From Bacteroidota bacterium (GTDB lineage Bacteria > Bacteroidota > Bacteroidia > Bacteroidales > VadinHA17): a stretch of DNA of 49,942 nucleotides. This document shows, piece by piece, positions 27,386 to 35,942 of the stretch. Position 1 is the stretch's first letter; each line of letters opens with the position of its first letter. The DNA lies in contig JAAYDB010000075.1 in NCBI GenBank assembly GCA_012729475.1, positions 1 to 49,942 of the forward strand, in the 5' to 3' direction. The notes under the pieces are model-generated. The model worked only from the letters and a program-made list of their open reading frames with translations, made no database searches and was not told where the DNA came from. The translations under genes were made by a program, and so were the position numbers.

Positions 27386-28630
27386 ATGAATTTACCCTGG
27401 TTCTTAGCACAACGGCTTATAAAAGGAAGAAAAGAAGGAGCTTCTTTCTCTCAACCCATAAATGTGATAGCTATTATCGGCATCTCTCTCGGACTTGCTG
27501 TGATGATTCTTGCTGTAGCAATTCTTACAGGATTTAAAAAAGAGATACGTGAAAAAGTGGTCGGTTTCGGATCCAATATTCAGATAGTTAATTTTGATTC
27601 AAATATTTCATTTGAAACCGTACCGATACATGAGGGACAGGAATTTATCCCAAAAATCAAAAACCTTCCCGGAGTAAAACATGTCCAGGTTTTCGCAACC
27701 AAGGCAGGGATAATAAAGACAGATGAAGATATTCAGGGAGTCGTTCTGAAAGGTATTGGAAGCGATTTTGACTGGAAATACTTCAGCAGTAATCTTGTTG
27801 ATGGTGAAATATTTACGGTATCGGATACTGTCCGCTCCGATCAGGTAATAATCTCCCGGCAGATATCGGATATGCTGTTATTACGTACAGGAGACTCTTT
27901 CGCAATGCATTTCATTCAGGATCCTCCGCGCATGAGGAAATTCACAGTAAGCGGCATATACGAAACAAGTCTTGAAGAATTTGACAAGATGTATGTTTTT
28001 TGCGACATCCATCATATTAAACGGCTTAATGGATGGGATGATGACCAGATAAGTGGTTTTGAGATATATATAGAAAACTTTAATGAACTTGAAGAGATGA
28101 CTGCTACTGTAAGAGATGCAATCGGATACCGTATACTACCAGATGAAGACAGGTTCAAGGTTACCAATATAAGGGAAAAATTTCCTCAGATCTTTGATTG
28201 GCTGGGTTTTCAGGACCTCAATGTGATAATAATAATAACTCTGATGCTTATTGTTGCCGGATTTAATATGATTTCAGGCCTGCTCATTCTCATACTGGAA
28301 AAAACAAATATGATAGGAATTCTTAAAGCCATCGGCTCTGATGATACAACAATCCGGAGAGTATTTATCTATCAGGCTGCTTATCTTATAGGCAAAGGAT
28401 TAATATGGGGTAACCTCATCGGGATAGGCCTTGCTCTGCTTCAGCTCAAAACAGGGCTTGTGAGCCTTGATCCTTCATCATATTATATTAAAACAGTTCC
28501 TGTAAACCTTGAATTATTTCATATAATACTGTTAAATGCAGGTACAATGGCCGCGATAATCATCATGCTGCTTGTTCCCTCCAAACTCATCAGCAGGATA
28601 AGTCCTGTTAAGGCAATAAAATATGACTGA
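27386..28630 (+). CDS. FtsX-family ABC transporter permease, LolC/LolE-like
   Basis: A 414-residue inner-membrane permease of the MacB/FtsX fold with the LolC/E layout. The first helix (about 28-50, IIGISLGLAVMILAVAILTGF) follows a short cytoplasmic N terminus, then a large periplasmic domain (50-275). Three C-terminal helices are visible (about 280-310, 330-352, 375-398). The end motif SKLISRISPVKAIKYD is typical of lipoprotein-releasing permeases, which extract lipoproteins from the inner membrane for LolA. No LolD-type ATPase gene is adjacent, so the ATPase must be encoded elsewhere. It is convergent with the MltF-like gene, with 10 bases between the two coding regions. Confidence 0.88.
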   Translation: MNLPWFLAQRLIKGRKEGASFSQPINVIAIIGISLGLAVMILAVAILTGFKKEIREKVVGFGSNIQIVNFDSNISFETVPIHEGQEFIPKIKNLPGVKHVQVFATKAGIIKTDEDIQGVVLKGIGSDFDWKYFSSNLVDGEIFTVSDTVRSDQVIISRQISDMLLLRTGDSFAMHFIQDPPRMRKFTVSGIYETSLEEFDKMYVFCDIHHIKRLNGWDDDQISGFEIYIENFNELEEMTATVRDAIGYRILPDEDRFKVTNIREKFPQIFDWLGFQDLNVIIIITLMLIVAGFNMISGLLILILEKTNMIGILKAIGSDDTTIRRVFIYQAAYLIGKGLIWGNLIGIGLALLQLKTGLVSLDPSSYYIKTVPVNLELFHIILLNAGTMAAIIIMLLVPSKLISRISPVKAIKYD

Positions 28631-28640
28631 TAAGTAAGGG

Positions 28641-30143
28641 TTAATCTATAAATACCAACGAATCAATACTTACATAAGCTCTCCGGGAATTCCAGGTAAG
28701 GTTTAACTTTGGCTCTTCAGGGATAATGTTCTTATAATGCTCATATCTTTCCAGGACCTCACTCACATAATTCACTGTTTCCTTACCTTTAAAATAGCCA
28801 CTTTTCACAACAGGATCTTTATAATATTGTGGTTCCGCTTTTTTCTGTATCCATACTTCCACGCTTCCATTCCATCTCTGCGGATCCATCCCGTTCTTCC
28901 CAGCCAGTCTTATAGCATCGAGAACATGTCCCTGTCCGGCATTATACGAAGCAAGGATAAACTTAATTCTTTCGTTTTCATCTGCCACTTTCGATTCATA
29001 AAGAGACTGCAGCCAGCGTATATATGATATTCCTGCCTTCACATTATTTGCAGTGGATGAAGTAATGTCAATACCAAACCGTTGTCCTGTTCCCGGCATT
29101 ACCTGCATAAGACCATAGGCTCCGGCACGTGATTCAACTCCGGGATTAAAACGTGACTCCTGATATATAAGTGAGGCCAGTAAGCGCCAGTCCCATCCTA
29201 TCTCAGCACTGGCAGATTTTATCAATTCATCATATTTTGATATCCTTCCTGTCATGAAGGTATAATAATCACTTTTTACAATAATCCTTGACCGAGAATT
29301 TTTAAAATATTTGGCATACAGAAATGCGTATGACTTGCTGCTACGATATCCGTTAACCCATCTGTTAAATTCATCAAGAATACGGTCTGAACCCTCTTTT
29401 CTGACACCCCATACAACATAGCGGGGAAAACTGACAGGAGTATTGATATCTATTCCATTGTAAAATGTTGAATTTACATGAGCAACGTTTTCATTACTTA
29501 CAGTGTATTCTATTATACCATCGGCCACATTCCTGATAAGCTCCTCTGAATCGTACGGAACCTCAATTATACTGACAGAATCCCCTATCTCCCGGGCAAG
29601 TGACCGTATACGATCTGCATGAGAGGAGTATGCCTGAACATATATGGTTTTCCCGGCCAGATCAAGCTGATTCCTTATCAGGTGTCTATCAAGAACTTCT
29701 GCTGTCATGGATCTCCAGTTGTCAGGTTTACGCTGAACTAACATCTGTCGTGTCTCATAAATGGGTTCGGTAAACTGAATAGCTTCTCCGGCAGAAGAAT
29801 TGACTGTGAACCCCAGAGCCAACAGATCTGCCTTTCCTGAATTCAACAACTGAACAGCTTTCTCAGGATTATTTTCCCTGATAATTTCCAGATCCACTCC
29901 TATGTGTTCTGTGAACTGCTTAAGCATCTCATAATGAAAACCCATAGGTTCCCCTTTATATACAAAATAATTCGTGGAATTAAAATCCGACACTGCAATA
30001 AGTCTGCCCCTTTTTACAATGGAGTCAAGATCAATTGATATACTTATATTATTCTGGGGGATTACAGGGATTTCAGTCTTCTCAGTACACGAAAACAATA
30101 CTGATAACAGTATAAAAAATAAAATAATATGCCTCTTCACCAA
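28641..30143 (-). CDS. mltF: MltF-like membrane-bound lytic transglycosylase with solute-binding domain
   Basis: A 500-residue lipoprotein (signal peptide with lipobox LFSC at residues 16-19). An ABC-type solute-binding domain (about 45-280; GRLIAVSDFNSTNYFVYKG, then GKADLLALGFTVNSS) is fused to a C-terminal SLT domain. The catalytic Glu329 lies in LIYQESRFNP, followed by GAYGLMQVMPGTG and LASYNAGQGHVLDA, all family hallmarks. It cleaves the MurNAc-GlcNAc bond of peptidoglycan, leaving 1,6-anhydro-MurNAc ends. In E. coli MltF the solute-binding-like domain controls lytic activity. It has its own promoter box and ends next to the convergent LolC/E-like gene. Confidence 0.93.
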   Translation of the reverse strand: MVKRHIILFFILLSVLFSCTEKTEIPVIPQNNISISIDLDSIVKRGRLIAVSDFNSTNYFVYKGEPMGFHYEMLKQFTEHIGVDLEIIRENNPEKAVQLLNSGKADLLALGFTVNSSAGEAIQFTEPIYETRQMLVQRKPDNWRSMTAEVLDRHLIRNQLDLAGKTIYVQAYSSHADRIRSLAREIGDSVSIIEVPYDSEELIRNVADGIIEYTVSNENVAHVNSTFYNGIDINTPVSFPRYVVWGVRKEGSDRILDEFNRWVNGYRSSKSYAFLYAKYFKNSRSRIIVKSDYYTFMTGRISKYDELIKSASAEIGWDWRLLASLIYQESRFNPGVESRAGAYGLMQVMPGTGQRFGIDITSSTANNVKAGISYIRWLQSLYESKVADENERIKFILASYNAGQGHVLDAIRLAGKNGMDPQRWNGSVEVWIQKKAEPQYYKDPVVKSGYFKGKETVNYVSEVLERYEHYKNIIPEEPKLNLTWNSRRAYVSIDSLVFID

Positions 30144-30185
30144 ATCTCATCATATTAGTTAAAAATCGTCTTCAAAAAAGAGGTG

Positions 30186-30193
30186 CAAAGATA
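30186..30193 (-). promoter_or_regulatory. -7 promoter box (TATCTTTG on the minus strand) for the MltF-like gene
   Basis: The plus strand reads CAAAGATA, giving a perfect TATCTTTG box on the coding strand 42 bases before the ATG at 30143. It falls in the short gap after the porin stop codon, so the MltF-like gene can be transcribed separately from the porin gene. Confidence 0.5.
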
Positions 30194-30202
30194 ATTAATT
30201 TT

Positions 30203-32122
30203 TTAATTATAAAAAGTCCAGGCTAATCCATATCTTATCATTCTGATATTCATTGGATATGAAGGAGTCATAAAATAATCATAACCCATGTATCCCGAAT
30301 TAAGATGATCAACCATTACAAATATCCTGGTCCGTTTAAGTTTTACATTTAAAAAAACATTGATGAAAGGATAATTGCCTGCCTCAACCTCATCCTGTCT
30401 GAAAAACTTCCCTGTAGATGGCATATAGGAATAGGGATGATATAAGGTATGGTATAGAACTTCTACTCCCAACTGGGTGTCAAGTCTGCCGTTTGTCTTT
30501 TTAAACCTGAGTATATGTTCAAAGAAAAATGATGAACGGGTGGAAAATATAGGAAGATCAAGAATTGCAGAATTACTGCTCTTCTGAAGAAGTATATTGG
30601 AATTAATATGGAATTTCCATGCTTTTATCTCTTTCTGAATATTCAGGGATACAATAGATAAACCTCCCTGATGTTGAGAAGGAAGGGCAAGATTGTTGAA
30701 ATCGGTATAATTATCAATTATGGCATAATTGAATTCCATCTTGGTTTTTCTCTCCGGATATGACAAAGCTGTGCCTACATTGATCCGGAATTCTTTTTTC
30801 AGACTGTTATTCCATTCAATGTTATTACTTCCCCATCTTTCATACCAGAATGATGGCTGCATATTAACGATACCCCCTGTTATGTCCCATTTCAAATTGC
30901 CCTTGTCAAACTGAAAAACTTTGGTAATTTCTCCGTTAAGATTAAAATCTCCTGCCCTGTAGCCTGTAAGAAAAAATTCTCCATAGGCTATCCACCTGAA
31001 CTTATCTCCTATATCGTTGTACAACTTGCCGGTAAGCACATTATTATGCTTCTTCCATGAAGCTGTATCAGCATTGGTTGTGTCATGTGTGGGAATAATC
31101 TGACTATACCTGAAGAGCTCATTGCGTAATCCTGCTCCCCCTCCCAACCTGAATTTACGCGATTCATCAGTAGTGAAATCAAAACGGATAGTGTTTTTAA
31201 GGTTTCGGGAATAAAGAGAGTCAAAGGAAAAGGAATCACTGATAAATGCAGTATCGTAAAACCCCGATCGGGGAGCATTATCAAAATACCTTCTGTTATT
31301 GTTCTCCCAGATGAATATATGTGACAGAGTACCGCTGAGGCCTGATAGTCCTGATTTTCTGCTCTTCGAAGTGTCTTGTTCCTGAGCCTGGCCTCCTATT
31401 TTGTACCTTTGAACAAGTAAAATATTTCTGTTTTTGAGAATACTCTTTGATAAATTCAGGGCTCCCATATTGACAGGGACTTCACGGGTTTCATATATTT
31501 CGAGATCTTCCTTGTCAATTATTCCCCCGTTTTCGTAAGATGTTAAATTATTTACACCTGTAGAAAAATAAGCCTTGTATTTCTGTGCTGTATATGATCC
31601 AAAAAAAGTAAAAGCCTTATCGTCAGCTTTCTGGTAATTATACTGTCCCAGATTATATATAACATCAAAAATAAGTCCGAAATTCAGAAAGCGGTTCACG
31701 TTCTGGGTATGACGTACCCTGAATGTTTGTTCTGATGTCTCCCTGGGAGCCCCGTATGTCCATACCATTTCTGAAAATGGAACCTGGGTGTTCATAAAAA
31801 CAGCATTATCGGGATGGTACATAAAAGGGTAAAGGGATGAATAAAGGAACTTATCCGGATCTGTGATTCTGTCAAAAAAGTTTATCTGATAAAAAGGCAG
31901 ACCATAACTTCCCAGTGTTGCATTCATATTTGAATATCTGTCAGTTGTCCTGTATTGGTGAAATAAAGAGAACACTGTATCAAAAGGGATTATCTGTTCT
32001 TCAGTGAAATCACGGGACAAATTCCATTGTTTAATAATTCTGGAATCAGAAGTTTTTTCATCCTGAGCTGATAATCCCCGGGACATAAACAAGATCAGTA
32101 ATATCAACAAGCTTCTTCTCAT
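30203..32122 (-). CDS. Putative outer-membrane porin (Porin_10-like)
   Basis: A 639-residue predicted beta-barrel from ATG 32122, which begins a clean signal peptide (MRRSLLILLILFMSRGLSAQ). The frame stays open to a TTG at 32167, but that extension adds 15 residues ahead of the signal peptide and is unlikely. The mature protein has many alternating amphipathic strands with aromatic girdles (for example KYKAYFSTGVNNLTSYENGG), and ends GLAWTFYN, a typical terminal strand. It matches the Bacteroidetes putative-porin family in length and in the early YQINFFDRITDPDKFLYSS region. Substrate is unknown. A -7 box lies only 5 bases upstream of the start. It is followed by the MltF-like gene and preceded by ftsZ on the same strand. 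Confidence 0.85.
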   Translation of the reverse strand: MRRSLLILLILFMSRGLSAQDEKTSDSRIIKQWNLSRDFTEEQIIPFDTVFSLFHQYRTTDRYSNMNATLGSYGLPFYQINFFDRITDPDKFLYSSLYPFMYHPDNAVFMNTQVPFSEMVWTYGAPRETSEQTFRVRHTQNVNRFLNFGLIFDVIYNLGQYNYQKADDKAFTFFGSYTAQKYKAYFSTGVNNLTSYENGGIIDKEDLEIYETREVPVNMGALNLSKSILKNRNILLVQRYKIGGQAQEQDTSKSRKSGLSGLSGTLSHIFIWENNNRRYFDNAPRSGFYDTAFISDSFSFDSLYSRNLKNTIRFDFTTDESRKFRLGGGAGLRNELFRYSQIIPTHDTTNADTASWKKHNNVLTGKLYNDIGDKFRWIAYGEFFLTGYRAGDFNLNGEITKVFQFDKGNLKWDITGGIVNMQPSFWYERWGSNNIEWNNSLKKEFRINVGTALSYPERKTKMEFNYAIIDNYTDFNNLALPSQHQGGLSIVSLNIQKEIKAWKFHINSNILLQKSSNSAILDLPIFSTRSSFFFEHILRFKKTNGRLDTQLGVEVLYHTLYHPYSYMPSTGKFFRQDEVEAGNYPFINVFLNVKLKRTRIFVMVDHLNSGYMGYDYFMTPSYPMNIRMIRYGLAWTFYN

Positions 32123-32127
32123 CAGCG

Positions 32128-32135
32128 CAAATATA
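32128..32135 (-). promoter_or_regulatory. -7 box (TATATTTG on the minus strand) abutting the porin start
   Basis: An exact consensus box ends 5 bases before the ATG at 32122. If used, the transcript would begin at or next to the start codon, giving a leaderless mRNA, or translation would start downstream. No -33 TTG is seen at normal spacing. Confidence 0.35.
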
Positions 32136-32239
32136 GGAAATAATGAGAAGAGTGATTCTCTTTGCAAGCTGCGGGTACAGGGAGTTATTACAAAACCTTT
32201 TCAGAGAAATGTGCTGAGCAAAACCAGGCTCTCACCTGT

Positions 32240-33724
32240 TCAGTCCACATTATCATTCAGATAGGCATTGTTTTCTCTCAGTACCGGTCCGTCATCATCG
32301 TCAGAGGTAAGAGTAAAACGTGACAATTTACTTTCAGATGTTTTCTCCTTTTGATCAAGTAACATATTCCTTCGTATATAGGCAGGTACATCCTCAAAAG
32401 AATCAATGTTTTCTTTAATTGTCTTATTGGAGAGGCCCTCTTTTTTCAGTATATTCTGCATATGTTTAACCTTTTTTAATGTAGCCTGAGGTTTTTCCTG
32501 CCCGTTATTGTCATCCTCCTCCTCTTCTCTTCTCATCTTCACTCTCTGGTCCTCATTAACCAGGTTAAAATCTATAACACCCTGATATTCTTCTTCATAA
32601 TCAGCAACTATCGATTTATGTCCTTTTTTATGCACTGTAAAACATTCGTCTTTCTTATCTCTGACCAATGCCTCCGGAACAGTATTCCCCTCCTGAAGCA
32701 GTTCAACTCTTGAAGACTTTTTCGGACGGTAAGGCTGAAAGATGGAATTAGCCTCGAAGCCTGTTGCAATAACAATCACATTTATATTTTCACCCAGTGA
32801 TTCATCCTGTGAAAGACCCCTGATTATCAGGGCATCATCGGAAGCAGCGTCATAAACATAGTCTGTTATTTCACCCAGTTCATCCATTGTCAGTTCATGT
32901 TCTCCTTTCCCTGAAGAGATATTTATAAGGATACTTTTAGCTCCGGTGATGTCATTTGAGTTAAGAAGAGGAGAAGCCAGCGCATTTTCTATTGCATTGA
33001 CAGCTCTGTTTTCTCCTTTGGCCATCCCCATTCCCAGGAGAGCTACACCAGAATCTTTCATCACTGTTTCCACATCAGCAAAATCAACGTTGATATATCC
33101 AGTCACTGTGATAATTTCGGCAATACCTTTTACTGCAGTAGTAAGTATATCATCAGCTTTTGAGAAGGCAGTTGAAACGCCTTGGTTGCCATATATTTCC
33201 CTAAGTTTCTCATTGTTTATCACAAGGAGGGAATCAACATTGTCTTTTAGTTCTGATATCCCGTCGATAGCATATCGTATTCGCATTTTACCTTCGGACT
33301 TAAAAGGGATAGTAACCACTGCAATAGTAAGCAGACCTGCCTCTTTACAGGCTTTCGCAATAACAGGGATAGCACCTGTCCCTGTTCCACCCCCCATTCC
33401 TGTTGTTATGAAAACCATTCTGGTATTTCCTGCCAGGGCTTCCATTACTGAATCCAGATTCTCCATAGCAGCCTTCATTCCCTTTTCCGGCTGGCTGCCT
33501 GCACCCATACCCTCAGTAAGCGACTCTCCGATCTGAACCTTGACAGGGACAGGACTCTTAGCCAGGGATTGATGGTCGGTATTACAGACAATGAAGTTCA
33601 CATCAGTGATACCTTTCTCAAACATGTGATTGACGGCATTGGTGCCTCCGCCTCCTATCCCGAGGACTTTTATTATTGATGACCTTTCTACAGGCAGATC
33701 AAAGTTCATTATATCGTCAGGCAT
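32240..33724 (-). CDS. ftsZ: Cell division protein FtsZ
   Basis: FtsZ is the tubulin-like GTPase that forms the division ring. The 494-residue protein is long for the family owing to a charged linker, as is common in Bacteroidetes. The core starts IIKVLGIGGGGTNAVNHM and shows the tubulin signature GGGTGTGAIPVIA and the catalytic T7-type region NVDFADVETVMKDSGVALLG. The C-terminal 180 residues are acidic and low-complexity, ending in ENNAYLNDNVD, the likely conserved tail that binds FtsA. It is the last gene of the dcw cluster, 63 bases after ftsA. No separate promoter was recognised. Confidence 0.97.
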   Translation of the reverse strand: MPDDIMNFDLPVERSSIIKVLGIGGGGTNAVNHMFEKGITDVNFIVCNTDHQSLAKSPVPVKVQIGESLTEGMGAGSQPEKGMKAAMENLDSVMEALAGNTRMVFITTGMGGGTGTGAIPVIAKACKEAGLLTIAVVTIPFKSEGKMRIRYAIDGISELKDNVDSLLVINNEKLREIYGNQGVSTAFSKADDILTTAVKGIAEIITVTGYINVDFADVETVMKDSGVALLGMGMAKGENRAVNAIENALASPLLNSNDITGAKSILINISSGKGEHELTMDELGEITDYVYDAASDDALIIRGLSQDESLGENINVIVIATGFEANSIFQPYRPKKSSRVELLQEGNTVPEALVRDKKDECFTVHKKGHKSIVADYEEEYQGVIDFNLVNEDQRVKMRREEEEDDNNGQEKPQATLKKVKHMQNILKKEGLSNKTIKENIDSFEDVPAYIRRNMLLDQKEKTSESKLSRFTLTSDDDDGPVLRENNAYLNDNVD

Positions 33725-33787
33725 TGTATTAAATTTTTTGTTATCACATTATTAATAAAAACAGTTAAAAAAACCATATCTGAGTAT

Positions 33788-35146
33788 TCAGTTAATTGAC
33801 TGATCTTCTACTTCAAACATCTTTGACATCATTATTTTAATCTTTTCACCCAGTGAGGTCCTGGCTTCCTGCGGCCCCTCCTCGTGTGAAACGAAATTTT
33901 CCTTTTCATTTTTCTCCGTGGCAGTCTGCCTGTGAGCATTTTTGGTAAAATCATCCTCATGACCGGCATTGAACGATTTCTTATAAGTGTCCAGATATTC
34001 AAATCCTCTCATAACAAGCCCCACAGCAGTTGCATACATGGGCTGGTTAATCTCATCTCTTGCCACTCCGGCAAGATGTTCATTGGGTAAACCTATCCTG
34101 ACATCCATCGCTGTTTTAAATTTCATCAGTTGCGCTAAATGTTTCAACATGGCACCTCCTCCTGTAATAACAACACCGGCTGCCAGTTTATCAGCATATC
34201 CAGAGTTCTGAATTTCAAAATTGACAAAATCAATTATCTCTTCCATCCTCGACTGAATAATGTAGGCAAGGCTCCTGAAAGATATTTCCTTAGGTTCACG
34301 ACCACTTATACCGGGAATTGAAACAACTTTGTCCTCCGGAGCAATATCTCCAAGAGCTGATCCATACTGTATTTTAAGTTGTTCAGCATGACGCTGCAGT
34401 ATTGCACAACCTTCCTTTATGTCTTTTGTAACAACATTCCCTCCAAGAGGTATTACTGCGGTATGACGGATAATATTGTCATAATATACAGCCAGGTCGG
34501 TTGTGCCTCCTCCGATATCAACCAGAACAACACCAGCTTCTTTTTCATCTTCTGTAAGAACAGCATCCGATGAGGCAAGAGGTTCCAGGATCATATCCTT
34601 TAAGGTTAGACCTGCCTTCCTTATACATTTCTCAATGTTCTTGGCTGCTGCCACCTGCCCGATCACGATATGAAAATTAGCTTCAAGACGTCTTCCGCAC
34701 ATCCCAATCGGACTCTTTACTCCTGTTTCATTATCAACAATGAAATTCTGAGGTATGACATGTATGATCTCTTCCCCTATATCTATATGGATCTTATGCA
34801 TATCTTCAATAAGTTTGAAGACTTCATCTTTCTTTATCTCATCCTCATAAGAATCCCGTAAAATATATCCGCGGTTCTTCATACTCTTTATGTGTTGCCC
34901 GGCAATACCGACAAACACCTCAGAAAACATAATCCCCGATCTGTTCTGAACATCTTCAACAGTAGTCTGTATGGCCGTAACTGTTTCTTCAATATTCATC
35001 ACAACACCTCTCTTAACGCCTTTGGATAAAGCTTTGCTTAAACCGAGAATCTCTATCTTGTTATTCTCATTTCTTTTACCGACAATAGCCACAATCTTTG
35101 TGGTGCCTATGTCAATCGCTGCTACGTACTGTTCCTTATTATTCAT
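33788..35146 (-). CDS. ftsA: Cell division protein FtsA
   Basis: FtsA is an actin-like ATPase that tethers FtsZ to the membrane. The 452 residues include the phosphate-1 loop AAIDIGTTKIVAIVGKR, the SHS2/1C domain (about 85-165), phosphate-2 VVLVDIGGGTTDLAVY and the adenosine motif VVITGGGAMLKHL. The C-terminal segment SLGEKIKIMMSKMFEVED fits the amphipathic membrane-targeting helix, preceded by a polar linker. It lies 16 bases after ftsQ and 63 bases before ftsZ. All nucleotide-binding motifs are intact. Confidence 0.97.
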   Translation of the reverse strand: MNNKEQYVAAIDIGTTKIVAIVGKRNENNKIEILGLSKALSKGVKRGVVMNIEETVTAIQTTVEDVQNRSGIMFSEVFVGIAGQHIKSMKNRGYILRDSYEDEIKKDEVFKLIEDMHKIHIDIGEEIIHVIPQNFIVDNETGVKSPIGMCGRRLEANFHIVIGQVAAAKNIEKCIRKAGLTLKDMILEPLASSDAVLTEDEKEAGVVLVDIGGGTTDLAVYYDNIIRHTAVIPLGGNVVTKDIKEGCAILQRHAEQLKIQYGSALGDIAPEDKVVSIPGISGREPKEISFRSLAYIIQSRMEEIIDFVNFEIQNSGYADKLAAGVVITGGGAMLKHLAQLMKFKTAMDVRIGLPNEHLAGVARDEINQPMYATAVGLVMRGFEYLDTYKKSFNAGHEDDFTKNAHRQTATEKNEKENFVSHEEGPQEARTSLGEKIKIMMSKMFEVEDQSIN

Positions 35147-35162
35147 ATCAATATGGTTTTTT

Positions 35163-35942
35163 TTACTGTCTTCTTCTGCAAACGATCTGATCTTTGTACT
35201 CCAGGTTGATCATAGAATATCTGTTCCATCCCGCTACTGGCATTACTTCTTCATACAAAGCCTGCAGATTCCTGAGTTTCCCATCGAAGTTATCGACAGG
35301 CCCCAGATGAATCAGATGATTCCCTACACGGGGGAAAAGATCAATCTCTTCCCTGCTGTCTATGTATATCTGATCAATTTGGGCAGACCAGAACCCGTCA
35401 TTTCTTATATATTTTACAAAATGGAATAGGTCTTTCAATATTGTCTTTTTAATACATGTATCAAGCACACTGACATTTTCAAGCATTGCCGGTGTAATAT
35501 CTATATTACCTCCGGCTATATGAAGCCTTGGTGTATACAGATTTCTCTTCCGGAAAATATATCCTTCCTCATCCATAAAAAAATCTCCTCCTTCATCGGG
35601 AATTATTCTGAAAAGAGGATTACGCTGATCGGCATAGACATATAAGGTTCCGTCAAAATCAATGTATACTTCAGCTGTTTTAAGCTCTCGCAGTTCATTT
35701 ATCCTGTTCTCGATAGCAGAAACAGGTATGTCTTCAATTGTTCCTCCCAATATTCTTATATTATCATTATACACCAGATTAAGAATCTGGCTTTTTGTAA
35801 CAAAATTATAATGTGATGAATCGACAATGTTAATTACAACTCTGCTGCATAATGTTGAATTGTGAAAGCCCTCCAGTAAAAAAGGTATTACAGCAAGATA
35901 TAATAAGGGTATCATCATTATTATTTTCATTATCCTCGCCAT
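35163..35942 (-). CDS. ftsQ: Cell division protein FtsQ
   Basis: FtsQ/DivIB bridges the divisome FtsL-FtsB complex and cytoplasmic partners. The 259-residue protein has one N-terminal membrane helix (about 5-27, MKIIMMIPLLYLAVIPFLLEG) and a periplasmic part starting with a POTRA-like domain (about 50-120), then the beta domain. It is shorter and more diverged than proteobacterial FtsQ, as usual for Bacteroidetes, so identification leans on its place between murC and ftsA. Its first 13 bases overlap the end of murC, pointing to coupled translation. Confidence 0.88.
   Translation of the reverse strand: MARIMKIIMMIPLLYLAVIPFLLEGFHNSTLCSRVVINIVDSSHYNFVTKSQILNLVYNDNIRILGGTIEDIPVSAIENRINELRELKTAEVYIDFDGTLYVYADQRNPLFRIIPDEGGDFFMDEEGYIFRKRNLYTPRLHIAGGNIDITPAMLENVSVLDTCIKKTILKDLFHFVKYIRNDGFWSAQIDQIYIDSREEIDLFPRVGNHLIHLGPVDNFDGKLRNLQALYEEVMPVAGWNRYSMINLEYKDQIVCRRRQ

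Noticed and set aside
32946-33536. 196-codon plus-strand open frame opposite ftsZ
   Set aside because: It is antisense to the conserved FtsZ core and has serine/proline-biased, non-family sequence; a shadow frame.
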